The translations under genes were made by a program, and so were the position numbers. Below the pieces are notes generated by a model. It was given only the letters and a program-made list of their open reading frames with translations, had not been told where the DNA came from and searched no databases. From Timema cristinae (Eukaryota; Arthropoda; Insecta; Phasmatodea; Timematidae), in the NCBI GenBank assembly GCA_039000515.1, contig JBCFYV010009882.1, forward strand, positions 105,046,821-105,110,820: 64,000 nt of DNA. Direction: 5' to 3'. Below, in pieces: positions 12,601 through 22,319 of this stretch. The first letter of the stretch is position 1. Each line of letters opens with the position of its first letter.

Positions 12601-13790
12601 TCAACAATTCCATGAATTTTTGCCTTGTGACGTCTAACAAAGTATTTATTGCAAAATCTTTTTTTGCATATGGCACAAAATGATTTCATTGAAATATTTT
12701 CACTGAACCTGAGTGAACTATTGATTTCGATATTTTTAGAAGACGTAAAAGAAGAGATGCAACTATTTTGCGATACAGACGCAGACGTTGGTATTGGGGA
12801 GAGGTTGATGTTTGTAGCTATAAAGGAATCTGTATGTGTCGATGAGGGCAAGGAGCTACCGTGAGTTGATGATTGAGTATCTATATAAATGCCGTGTTTA
12901 TTAGCTTTATGTGTTTTCAAAAAATATTTATTACAAAACTCTTTGTTACACAGCTGACAGTATGCATCTGGGTTGAATATTCTTATAGGGGTTACGCCAC
13001 TTGAACTGTGTTGTGACACCTGGGCAGAGCTATGCCCATGTGACATCACCGGTAAAATAAATGGGGGTGCAAAAGGTATGTACCCAGGAATAACAAGTCT
13101 ACCCTCGTTATATGCTTCAGAAAGGTTTGGAGGCGAAAATTTCAAAAATTGGTTGGTCCCATACACGATTTCGTCATTTCTAGTTTGAGAACTTTGAGTC
13201 CAAGAACTTATTGTAATATCAACTGGTGAAGTTGAATTTGATCTTCTAATACCGGATAAATTTAAAGGTTTTTCCGATTTTTCATTTGATTCACTTTGAA
13301 TTTCTTCTGAAGGATTTTCTCTCCGAAGTAAAGAATCCGCGTGTTCTTCTTGAATATGAGCCTTGAAACGATCCTCGTTATCAAAAATCTCTGAGCAATA
13401 TGAACATGTTTTTCTACAAAATGTACTTCTTTCAGGAAATAGTTCATTCTCCTGGTCCTCTTCTGTATTATTTCCATCCTCACTATTCCTGTCTGTAGAG
13501 TCATTTGATAATGTTGAAATCCTTACAGGCTTAGATTGTTTCCTTCGTTTTTTTGATTGGCTGTGGTCGGGATCGCTTTGATTTTCTTGTAGAGGACGTT
13601 TACCAGCTAAAATAGTGGGTGACATTTCCTTCACGAAAGCTTGTTTCATTCCTTGTTGCAATTCTGTAGAAATGATTTCATCCCCCAAGTACAATCCTTC
13701 CTCACTTGGAGGTCGCTCCTGGAATCCAACATCAGTTGTGACCGATGTGGACTCGACTGTGGTGGATGCCATTACACCAGTCGTGGCCAT
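9618..13790 (-). CDS. Large C2H2 zinc-finger protein (14 fingers), single coding exon
   Basis: An intact 1390-residue frame, ATG at 13790 to TAG at 9618. I count 14 C2H2 fingers at about residues 129-150, 278-299, 372-393, 547-568, 626-647, 733-754, 787-808, 860-881, 896-917, 969-990, 1091-1111, 1128-1148, 1221-1242 and 1271-1292. They are widely spaced by acidic and Ser/Thr-rich linkers, not in a tight TGEKP array. Fingers 2, 3, 4, 8 and 9 share an unusual signature, C-x2-C-x-K-x2-C-x-K-Y-F with H-x4-H-G-I. A basic cluster KKRRK at 80-84 is a likely nuclear signal. The last 100 residues hold a charged helix-like stretch (EEVKKKLEDAVKK). A nuclear DNA- or RNA-binding regulator is inferred from the family; targets cannot be read. 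The start is supported by the context GAGTCCATGG and by a splice acceptor 12 bases upstream. I do not recognise a specific orthologue. Confidence 0.93.
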   Translation of the reverse strand: MATTGVMASTTVESTSVTTDVGFQERPPSEEGLYLGDEIISTELQQGMKQAFVKEMSPTILAGKRPLQENQSDPDHSQSKKRRKQSKPVRISTLSNDSTDRNSEDGNNTEEDQENELFPERSTFCRKTCSYCSEIFDNEDRFKAHIQEEHADSLLRRENPSEEIQSESNEKSEKPLNLSGIRRSNSTSPVDITISSWTQSSQTRNDEIVYGTNQFLKFSPPNLSEAYNEGRLVIPGYIPFAPPFILPVMSHGHSSAQVSQHSSSGVTPIRIFNPDAYCQLCNKEFCNKYFLKTHKANKHGIYIDTQSSTHGSSLPSSTHTDSFIATNINLSPIPTSASVSQNSCISSFTSSKNIEINSSLRFSENISMKSFCAICKKRFCNKYFVRRHKAKIHGIVDDSPTTTPGSSFLSLPDYIQKQEYEEPGSTSAGSDTGSNILEVGIYEPGETREMESDAEFYKSEKHSIDKFNANQTSVDISVSNEANILHLKQEIDLEQDGNESGCDIFENSTTTSINKLSPTLSQKALNDAMFSSEQLRRIGVINPDAYCEICRKEYCNKYFLRTHKLKRHGIVIPDGDGKDGRQSEGFSGTWRHIQTSPLNLIIGDHGNNSSDSCEKNKSDASDDIDCDICGSKFQSAYLMHMHRAYLHKGRYEKDVFHINGVDEVSNIQASEKIGPNDLLLSSVPSDSSKAIQANNNEDGAGHCATDNITDDLQKLQTMILQLNDLNVSRVTTCSICNKDFPKHDAFHTHMMTDHGIMIEEGNEATNDMQQKSDFASSGQTADSISSCILCKKEFLTQFLLKQHTEEFHGFSTSTSTTISLTKDLVKFEIDCRDTTEKTQNALPPTTSDKRVSLTPTSSYCEICNKELCNKYFMKTHMQRMHGIEIENGAQIGGVICDVCNKELCSKYFLKVHKQNTHGISDEVSIPQYSRYVTSGSVVTSSQSDSDHALKPSEMGDLSHRYFTHFTEVCPICNRRFRSTKWLKAHLLNDHGELGVDKWKEIETTYQLQGNQTKLSNHSKTLPSMQDNYSVPDIHNSPTLKIPINWSSHDRNSQYLLTQRESSVEQTSEVESQNVLSSLFNSVESSVKSYHCSYCSFSTPLLAFLFVHEKSHTGLVSQVLPDPTKPFQCPVCPQTFNKPDLFQHHILTHQFSGLLNPFFDTSSISYPASFEKLKNSENNILQHSSENMEESDNTKDQRTESDLTITQENMGSSSSGRSKFRCSKCFQRFKSRESCAAHVSSKHGINGASVSSTSPSSDTASVMVAPSKLYKCNQCKFSSIHMVILKKHIRKEHKAEISHHEIQLEGDSERCVENNSVIEEVKKKLEDAVKKSKIPASYAVPQTQPPSVEGFVMQPFLLEEPDRKFVPSLVFLPVREKMSEPSTVSFMLTPA

Positions 13791-13830
13791 GGACTCTCAC
13801 CCCTGAAACACCACAACCACAAATATTAAA
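13791..13830 (-). other. 3' splice site and short 5'UTR before the zinc-finger ATG
   Basis: On the minus strand a G/T-rich tract runs into GTGGTGTTTCAG, with the AG at 13804-13803, then 12 bases to the ATG. This looks like a true acceptor, implying one or more upstream untranslated exons and a promoter at higher coordinates. I could not locate that exon. Confidence 0.6.
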
Positions 13831-14004
13831 TTGATGTGGACAGTTACCTAATCATTGATGGAGATTATTCTCATAAAATTGTATCAATCAAAAGGAAGGA
13901 GTATGTCATGTAAGATGTGTCTAAATGTTGTAGATGAATGTGTGAGAAAAAGCAACATTAATAGTTTTAAAAAAAACGATCATGTATGTATGTATGTATG
14001 TATC

Positions 14005-14190
14005 CTGGAACGGACATAAGGTTCATCATTGGTGAAATGTTAGTTTCCCCTTTGACAGTGACCAATTAACGGCCAAGGGCTCGTTGTTGTGTCTGTTCTA
14101 GATTTATTTTAGTTTATAAGTCGGTATTAGTCGGTTTAGACTTTATAAAGTTCGTGTTAAATACCTCAAATAAATAAATGAAATAAGATA
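14005..14190 (+). mobile_element. SINE-F body and tail fragment
   Basis: GGTGAAATGTTAGTTTCCCC, AATTAACGGCCAAGGGC, TGTGTCTGTTCTAGAT and GTTAAATACCTCAAATAAAT follow in the same order as in the better preserved SINE-F at 45345-45600. The tRNA-like head is lost and replaced by a (GTAT)n run at 13983-14002. Confidence 0.75.
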
Positions 14191-14341
14191 GTATGAAAGA
14201 AGAAAGCGTAACAATTTAATTCCCTTGGATCCTTAATATTTGTATTCATTATTGCGCAATGCAGCTAGTTAGACACAGATATTTCCTTTCAGTTACAGCT
14301 AAAACCAAAAGTGTTTTAGAAATTTACATGAGACTAAATAA

Positions 14342-15268
14342 TTAGTAGAGGAATTGCGGGTAATATGGAATACCATTTACTTTTTCAATAATATAAAATC
14401 TTAGTTTCCCATTTTGTCATTGAGTTCAATATTAAACTTATAATTAATATGTTTTTAACTATTTCTAGTGTTTTAAAGTAAAATTAACAACTTATAATGT
14501 CCTGTAGGAGCACTTAAAAGAGACGTGAGAAAATGAGGGTGATATGGAATACTACATATTAAGTATAAAATATTAATTATATTTACTAAAACTAACAAAT
14601 ATTTCATAAGAAAGTGTAAAAAAAACATGCAACTATTTAGTGTAAAACAATAAATTAGTAATAATAACGAATCATTGAAATAATACGTTATAATAAAGAA
14701 TAACTAGTTAATACATCCGTATCAATAACGAATTATTGAAATATAGTAAAATAAAATATTGTATCAGGTTACATTGTTTCTTAATAGATTTATTAGGTGT
14801 TAGGAAAGATGTTTAAGCTTACGGTAACAAACTAAATCAATTGTCAAAGACTTGAAAAATGTGCGGGTATTATGGAATAGTAGTATTATTTATTAACCGA
14901 CTCGCTATTTTGGAAAACAATATTTTTTACTAGATTATAATAAAATTACAGTAAAATAATGTTTTAACTCAAAGATAAGTATGAGTGAGCCTCGACTTGA
15001 TGGTTTGATTAGAATTAATAAAAAGAGTAAAGTAAAGAAATATAGCATGATAAACACTAGCCTGCAAAAGTTTTTATGGCAGCCAAAACAAACAATCGTC
15101 TCTCACAAAACAATCAGTTGATCTGTCGAAGTGAGGGCGTCACTAGCTGTTAAAAGTGTTTTCTGTGATAGTTGAAATAGTTAACGATAGATTGTGACAC
15201 TTAACATATGAGAAAAATGGTATTCCGTATTGCCCGACTATTCCATAATACCCGCATCTCCTCTACAT
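14342..15268. mobile_element. Non-autonomous DNA element with terminal and internal GCGGGTATTATGGAATA repeats
   Basis: The left end reads GTAGAGGAATTGCGGGTAAT ATGGAATA and the right end is its inverted partner (TATTCCATAATACCCGCATC TCCTCTAC, 15238-15266), giving imperfect terminal inverted repeats of about 27 bp around 927 bp. The same motif recurs inside at about 14530 (GGGTGATATGGAATA), 14860 (GCGGGTATTATGGAATA) and inverted at 15220 (TATTCCGTATTGCCCG). The interior is AT-rich without an open frame. Subterminal repeats of this kind usually bind the transposase. Superfamily not decided; no clean target duplication seen. Confidence 0.6.
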
Positions 15269-15317
15269 TAAATTATACAAAACATATTAATACCAGTTAA
15301 AAAATAAATGCGACTCT

Positions 15318-15599
15318 ATTATTGTTATTATTAGCACCGCGTCTTACTACCCACTCGGGTTATACGCACTTACGCTAATGTGTAATGGAAGGGTGATTTG
15401 AGATGAAATGGAGGACCTACAGTTTAACGTGGGATCCGAACTACGGTGGAGGCCTGGCATTCCCCACATTCACAAGATGTCTTGTCAGAGGTGAAGGAAG
15501 GGTTTGGCAATCAGATAAATCTGTGCCGGGACTGAGGATTGAACCCTGGAACTCCAGCACAGATGTCCGACACCTTACCCCTTGACCACCAGGTCACCA
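15318..15599 (-). mobile_element. SINE-A copy, near full length
   Basis: Read on the minus strand it starts GGTGACCTGGTGGTCAAGGG (box A region), has a box-B-like GGGTTCAATCCTC, the family body and the shared tail ending GCGGTGCTAATAATAA. The tail variant here is ACCCGAGTGGGT, with a partly disrupted hairpin. A 60-codon plus-strand frame over this region is spurious. Confidence 0.9.
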
Positions 15600-15861
15600 A
15601 TTATTATTGATGTACTAAAGTTTATAAAACGATCTTGGGTAGATAATTAAACGGATGATTTTTTACGTTTGGTTATAAACAACAATAAAAAACAACTACC
15701 GGGATGGTTTTAAATTTAATGTCATCATATAAATATTCAAAAATGATGTATTCTGGGCACCTCAGATTTAATCACTGGAACTTTTGATTAAAATATATTA
15801 AAATCAATAATTTTGAATTGAATTAATATATATATTTTATATTCTTTAAATTGAAAAGTGA

Positions 15862-15945
15862 CACCTGGGTACGGGAATCGAACTCGAGACCTTTGGGCTA
15901 GTACGGCAATGTTTTCTCTAACCACTGAGCTATCCAGGATTCAAC
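15862..15945 (-). mobile_element. tRNA-like SINE head (family E)
   Basis: On the minus strand: CCTGGATAGCTCAGTGGTTA (acceptor arm and box A), then GAGTTCGATTCCCGTACC (box B and T arm), closing with CCAGG. The anticodon arm does not fold cleanly and no ordinary anticodon can be assigned, so this is called a SINE head and not a functional tRNA gene. It forms an inverted pair with 16110-16186. Confidence 0.65.
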
Positions 15946-16109
15946 TAATTGCACATTTGGCTGCATAAAACCCTCCAGAGTCTAAGTGGGCTGCGTTATC
16001 TGATAGCTCGTAATCTAATTGGCCACTCAAATGTAGCCGACGATTTCATCACGTCCATTACAGACGCTGCCTTAAAATATGGGTGAACAATAAGCCTTAG
16101 CATGAGAGG

Positions 16110-16186
16110 ACTTTTGGGTAGCTTGGTGGTTAGAGCAATGGAGTACTAAACCAAAGGTCCTGGATTCGATTCCCGTGTCTAGGTGT
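16110..16186 (+). mobile_element. tRNA-like SINE head (family E), inverted relative to its neighbour
   Basis: GGGTAGCTTGGTGGTTAGAG (box A) and GGATTCGATTCCCGTGTC (box B) with CTAGG at the end. It is homologous to the minus-strand head at 15862-15945, with about 165 bp between them, which contain no other recognisable element. Confidence 0.6.
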
Positions 16187-16763
16187 TATTCTTACCCCCC
16201 TCCCCACTAATCCCCCTCCCCAAGAAGAAATTGTTACTTGATAGTTGATCATCTTAAGTACATAGGACTAAGCCAATTTATTTTATTTCCTTAGTTTTGG
16301 GGTTTCTCAAATATGTAGTCACGTGATCTAAGGCGTCAAGCTCACAATAGATGTAAACGTTAAAACCAATTATAAAAAAAATAAGCCCAAGGTGCCAATA
16401 ATGAGTTTATCTAAGTGTATATGCAAAGTGTCAGCTTTCTGAGTTTCTTGGTTTGAGAATTATTTACACCAATGGTCACGTAGCTTAAGGTCAAATCTCA
16501 ATTGTTTTCAAAATTAACCCGGGTTGGAAAACTTGAAAAAATGTCTTACAGGATACTCATATCCAATAATCCATCAATCCAATATGATGGCACTGATTTT
16601 ACCTTTGTTTTATCTATTCCAAGATTTAATATCCAAATATTCCTTCATTAATCATTTCTGGATAGAACTGTTTTAATTTCTCGCGTTGTAATTGTAGATC
16701 ATAGTGCCCCGTGACTTTCATATTACTAACAACAATTCAAATACGTAATCAAACAAAATACAG

Positions 16764-17036
16764 GGTGACCTGGTGGTCTGGGGTAAGGTGTCATACTTCT
16801 GTGCCGGGGGTTTGGGTTCCTCGGTCCCGGCACAGATTTATATGATTTCCAAACCCTTCCTTCACCTCTAACAAGACGTGTATTAATCACAACTTGTGAA
16901 TGTGTGGAATGCCAGGCCTCCACCGTGGTTCGGATCCCATGTTAAATTGTAGGTCCTCCATTTCATCTCACAATCACCCTAACATTACACATTAGTGTAA
17001 GTGCGTATAGCCCGAACGGGTAGTAAGACGTGGTGC

Positions 17037-17117
<81 letters not shown>
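16764..17117 (+). mobile_element. SINE-A copy with long (TAA)n tail
   Basis: Starts GGTGACCTGGTGGTCTGGGG, has a decayed box B, the SINE-A body and the shared tail, then about 26 TAA repeats (17038-17117). Variation in the length of this trinucleotide tail between copies (short at 52721, long here) shows that the tail expands after insertion. Confidence 0.9.
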
Positions 17118-17118
<1 letters not shown>

Positions 17119-17907
17119 GACACCCAGCTATTGTCTAAGAGTTTATAAGCATTTTTGCTCATGTCATTAGAAAGTAGAAACTGATCATTGATAATGTAGT
17201 TGAAATAGCCTCGGGATTAAATTTAACTGATAATAAAAATATAAGTGATTCACGTTACCATTTGAGCTTACACTGAAACATTGGTAGATATTAATATATG
17301 CTAAGGGTCATCATATATATGTAGTTCCGAGCCGCTAGTAAGCTGACAGTACACCCTTGCTAACCTCCCTCGTATTTTCCGCACAGGATGCATGTGTTTA
17401 TCTCCTGATTGTGTCCGTTATAGCGGTCAACTGAAAAACTAGTTCTTTAGTATATAACTTTATCAATAATTATATTACTGCCATTAATTTTATCTGGGTC
17501 AATTAAAACTTTGTTAACTAAAATCTCGCTTTAGATTCAAAGCACAACAAAGAATGAATGTCACATAGCTAGGCAAGGAGTGGTCTCAGAGAACAGGAAT
17601 CCACTCCTGTGCTTTCACCAGACTCAGGATTCGGGAATACTAGTACTCACTAAAATAACTTAAACATTATTTTTAAATGTATAATTGGTTGAATTAATTA
17701 AAACCCCTATTAATGTCATAATTAATTGGAACATTATATTTACTCACGATTCTCAACTACTACTAAATATGTTTTTAATTGGATTTAGGCTTCTTGAATA
17801 AAATGGGCAATCGTATCCTGGTTTCGAAATATAAAAATTGAAATATACAACTAAAATTTTAAAACAAGATATGACCTGTTAAATTACCTCAGAAAGGAAA
17901 TGTTGAT

Positions 17908-18238
17908 TCTTTACTGCTGACTAGACTATGACTCTTTTGAAAGTGTTGGTTCTTTACTGCTGACTAGACTATGACTCTTTTGAAAGGACTGCTGACTAGA
18001 CTATGACTCTTTTGAAAGGACTGCTGACTAGACTATGACTCTTTTGAAAGGACTGCTGACTAGACTATGACTCTTTTGAAAGGACTGCTGACTAGACTAT
18101 GACTCTTTTGAAAGGACTGCTGACTAGACTATGACTCTTTTGAAAGTGTTGGTTCTTTACTGCTGACTAGACTATGACTCTTTTGAAAGTGTTGATTCTT
18201 TACTGCTGACTAGACTATGACTCTTTTGAAAGTGTTGA
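17908..18238 (+). repeat. 32/43-bp minisatellite
   Basis: Units share GACTAGACTATGACTCTTTT. A short form of 32 bp (joined by GAAAGGACTGCT) repeats six times or so in the centre, flanked on both sides by a longer 43-bp form (joined by GAAAGTGTTGGTTCTTTACTGC, shown in part). The short form is likely a deletion of the long form that then expanded. Confidence 0.93.
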
Positions 18239-18239
18239 T

Positions 18240-19050
18240 TACGTGTTGGCATGTGAGCCATGATTAATGTCGTTGAGTGGAGTTGTGGTTATCACATCCA
18301 GTTAATACTTGAGCTCTATATACGTGTATTTAACTTGGAGTGTATGTCTAGTTTGAAGTTTAAACAAACACAACAGCTTCCCATTAAGATGAGGGCAAAG
18401 TCAGGTGATGCCAAGTTGAAGTAACTGTCAATTGATGTAAAACTTCTGGCAATTTCTGATTATATCAAGTTGATGTCAGTGTCTGATAGTCTCAAGTTGC
18501 TGTCAATGTCTAATAGTCTTAAGTTGCTGTCAGTGTATGTTTATGTTAAACTCTGGTTCAATCCTTGGTGAGCCCATGACACATTAATGTGAGTCCAAAG
18601 GGAAGCTCCCACAAACTGTCATTTGAACAAAACTTATAATTTGTATGGAAAACATTGTGAAGAGATGTCCTTGTTTATCTGTGGAGCTCAGTTCTCTCGG
18701 CAATGTGGCCTAATATTGCTTGGATAGCCTCTCCGAGAAACATGGCTCGTTCTGTTCCAGTTGGAGTCACATGGCAAGAATAGGCTCCCCTTCACTTTTG
18801 TATTTGACACAAGTTTATAGAAATATATTAAACTGTTATTGGGGGAGCTATTCGGACATGTATTAGGACAACCACAAAATAGTTATATTTCTTAGTGAAC
18901 GTAAAGTTTTAATGACAATATAGAAATACTTGTCTCAAGTAAAACATACAAATGGGCTACGTAAGTAGATTTTCTGCTATTTATGTGTTCAAACATCTTA
19001 ATTAAAAAAAACTGTTTAAATAGAACGTTGATTTGCTTTTTATAATCCGA
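18240..19050. other. No gene recognised; short diverged repeats
   Basis: Contains a loose triplication around AGTTGCTGTCAATGTCTAAT (about 18420-18540) and otherwise no recognisable feature. Confidence 0.4.
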
Positions 19051-19054
19051 ATGT

Positions 19055-19757
19055 TTTAGCATCAAGCCTCTATGCTAACACTAGGCCTCTATACTAACGC
19101 CAAGCCTCTATGCTAGCACCAAGCCTCTATGCTAACACCCAGCCTCTATACTAACACCAAGCATCTATGCTAACACCAAGCCTCTATGCTAACACCAAGC
19201 CTCTATACTAACACCCAGCCTCTATACTAACGCCAAGCCTCTATGCTAACGCCAAGCCTCTATGCTAACACCAAGCCTCTATGCTAACACCCAGCCTCTA
19301 TACTAACACCAAGCCTCTATGCTAACACCCAGCCTCTATACTAACGCCAAGCCTCTATGCTAACGCCAAGCCTCTATGCTAACACCAAGCCTCTATGCTA
19401 ACACCCAGCCTCTATACTAACACCAAGCCTCTATGCTAACACCCAGCCTATATGCTAACGCCAAGCCTCTATGCTAATGCCAAGCCTCTATACTAACACC
19501 AAGCCTCTATGCTAACGCTAAGTCTCTATGCTAACACCAAGCCTATATGCTAACACCAAGCCTCGATACTAACACCAAGCCTCGATACTAACACCAAGCC
19601 TCTATGCTAACACCAAGCCTCTATGCTAACACCAAGCCTCGATACTAACACCAAGCCTCTATGCTAACGCCCAGCCTCGATACTAACACCAAGCCTCTAT
19701 GCTAACGCCAAGCCTCTATGCTAACACCAAGCCTCTATGCTAACACCAAGCCTCTAT
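19055..19757 (+). repeat. 19-bp minisatellite with 114-bp higher-order unit
   Basis: About 37 copies of AAGCCTCTATGCTAACACC with point variants at three positions (A/C first base, G/A in ATGCT, A/G in ACACC). Variant order repeats with a period of six units (114 bp): the block starting near 19212 recurs from 19326. The array therefore grew partly by copying six-unit blocks. Confidence 0.95.
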
Positions 19758-20559
19758 AATCGTCCCTCACCCTCTCTAATGTTGTTCAAATTCTAAAGGT
19801 AGTTTCAGAGACGTTATTTGGCCTGGTGTATCCTTGAGATCAAGTGTTTGTTGTTAAAAGTGGCGTTGACCCCTGCCTGGGCTATGACACATTTATCCAG
19901 CACAGAGGACCGCCATTGGTGTAACCAGGGTTCGAAACCAGCACGCTTCAAATAACCTGCAATAAACTAGGTGGAGTGAGAATCAAACTCAACACTTCAT
20001 TGGCTTTTTGGGATCTATAGTTGAGATCATTTGATAGATAGATCGTCTGGTTCTGACGTAAGATAGCTCCAATAATGTGTTTTGAGTTCTACCTTTGTGA
20101 AAAATTAGTTTTTGCTTTCAATGTTTTAGTTTTTGTTTAAATTGCTATTCTTACAATATTATAAAATATATATATATATTTTTTTTTAAGTAACATTTTC
20201 TGACTTGTCTTTGTTAATCACTAAGCTTGACCATGAATATGCTAGTTAAATTAGTTTTAAACTAGACATAATTAATTTGCTGGGAATATATGTATTGTAG
20301 GAGTTCCAAAATTATTGTATATGCGTTGTATAATTTAAACTGTACTAAAATCAACGGAAGAAATTCTAATTTGGTTTTGACTGACATGTGAAACGACCAA
20401 TTCTGGCTGGGTGTTGAACATCCAGTATTTAATAAAAGCACATTATGGCAAATTGTATTTAGTGGCTACACAATTTGTGTTGTGACCAAGAACATAAATG
20501 GTACGAAACAATCGAAAATTTCTCATACGGTGTATTATAGCTTTGAAGAAATATTCTAA

Positions 20560-21060
20560 AATGTACTTTCAGTAAATTACTCATAAGTAAGTTTCCCTCA
20601 TAAAAAATAATCACATTATCTTGTTAATCACGATAATCATACTTTATTTATAAATTTAAAACCAAATTATTCAATTATATTTAGGAAAATTACAATTTTC
20701 AAAATTAAGTTATTTGTAAACTATCCTAAAATTATTTGTAATTTGTAAAAATATAAATGTATTCTTATTTATTATGAAAAATTATTCCAACTCAATCATC
20801 AAGGGCGATTTCAAAAAATTTCAAATTTCCTATATTTTGTTGAAAGTAAACTATCCTTAAATTAATTTATTTTTTAAAAAATAATCATTTATTATTATTG
20901 TTTATGTAAAATAGTTCCCCGATACCAATTTTTAATCAAATCATTGTTTTTTTTTTAATTTACAAGAATCAGTCAGTAAACTAATATTAATTATTTTTAG
21001 TAAACAAATATATATAATTAATTATAATTTAAGAAACTTAACAACTACCCAATTTGAACC
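20560..21060 (-). mobile_element. Repeat X copy
   Basis: AT-rich stretch that carries repeated GTAAACTATCCTTAAATTAA motifs (about 20716, 20846). It is the reverse complement of the repeat X segment at 25.7-26.3 kb, which has AATTTAAAGGTAAAC and AAATTAAGGGTAGTTTACCG. No open frame of note. Confidence 0.55.
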
Positions 21061-21093
21061 AAATATATAGAAAGGTGCTAATAAAAGCAAATT

Positions 21094-21353
21094 AATACTT
21101 GGCACCACGTCTTACTACCCATTCGGGTTATACGCTTAAGTACCAATTACGCTAATGGGTTTAGAATTGGGAAGGTTTAACATAGAAATAGTGAACCCGC
21201 ACTTGCATGGAGGGAGAGTGGAAAACCATTTGGGAACCCACCCCTTCCCCCCAGTTCACCCGAGCGAGGTTCAAACCTCTATCCCCCCGTCCTCGGCGGT
21301 CTAGCTCAACACAAAACCAGCGCGTTAGCTAACTACGCCACCAAGGCGGGTAG
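21094..21353 (-). mobile_element. SINE-C copy, full length
   Basis: Minus strand: CCCGCCTTGGTGGCGTAGTT head with box A, box-B-like GGTTTGAACCTCG, body with GCAAGTGCGGGTTCACTATT and the shared tail ACCCGAATGGGTAGTAAGAC GTGGTGCC. Related to 29106-29342 and 51782-52028. Confidence 0.88.
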
Positions 21354-21697
21354 AATCAAATGAAGAAAGGAAAGTTTGGAAAGGTACAACAAAGAATAGT
21401 TAAACAAGATTGGGCATATATTGAGACATACATTGAGATATAATATTGGTTGACAGTATTGTTAACTTGAGATGTGGGCGCATTTACCGACTGAGTGAGC
21501 GTGACATCTAGACCGCATGCCCACCGGTGTGGCTTAGTAGAGTCTCTGAACGCCACTGTCTCCTCCCAACTTAATTTGCCGGCTTTGTTGTCTTGTCCCG
21601 TAATAGCATGTCGGAAATTGACACAGCTGGCAGTAAATTAAACCTCTCAATGTGTTTCAGTTGAGAGGGAGGTTGACACGAGGTAACGGAGAGTTTA

Positions 21698-22068
21698 AAT
21701 GTGGCGTGTAGTGTTGCCAGAGTAAGCACAGCTTGTTATTACTAAACCTTGGAAACGTTCTCACCCACTCTTGTTCCTATTTGACCAATATTTTATGTGA
21801 CAGTGACACCCACAACACAGGCACTTACTGACTTACATATACATTAAGTGTATTTAATATATTCAACAACCAATAAATTATTACAATTCAAGAATTTAAT
21901 GTAACTATTTATATATTATATTACAATTTGAGAATGTAATATATTTTAAATTCTTGAATTGTAATAAGTGGAACTACTCTTAAAATCGTGTGATTGTAAA
22001 TAATGTTTATTATTTTATTTTTTATACTACTTGCTCACTCTGGCAACACTCCACAACACGCCACTGAT
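21698..22068. mobile_element. Foldback MITE, about 370 bp, with a perfect internal hairpin
   Basis: Ends are inverted copies: GTGGCGTGTAGTGTTGCCAG AGTAAGCA on the left, and on the right the inverted partner of GTGGCGTGTTGTGGAGTGTT GCCAGAGTGAGCA. Inside, TTATTACAATTCAAGAATTT at about 21876 is matched exactly in inverse near 21948-21968, a 21-bp perfect stem. No coding region. Confidence 0.65.
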
Positions 22069-22319
22069 TGGACAAAAGCACTACCATTTACTGTAAAGGT
22101 AGTTCATCGTCATTGGTGGGATAATGGCGTAGTTGGTACAGGGACAATGATCACGTAACGTAAGGAAACTGTTTGAGAACCAAATGTTGACCAGAATGAA
22201 ATTCTGCCAGTTGGGCTGATTAGTCCCAAAGATCTTGCAACAGAAGTCACTGGAGCTACTAGAAAAAAATATAATAACAGCCCACGACGTTTTGGTGGTC
22301 ATGTGACGAGGACAAACCA

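Noticed and set aside
15862..15945. Functional tRNA gene
   Set aside because: Box A, box B and an acceptor-like pairing are present, but the anticodon arm does not fold and there is a diverged partner nearby; a SINE head is more likely.
17908..18238. CRISPR-like array
   Set aside because: The repeats are adjacent without unique spacers, and the genome is eukaryotic; it is a minisatellite. The same applies to the other arrays.
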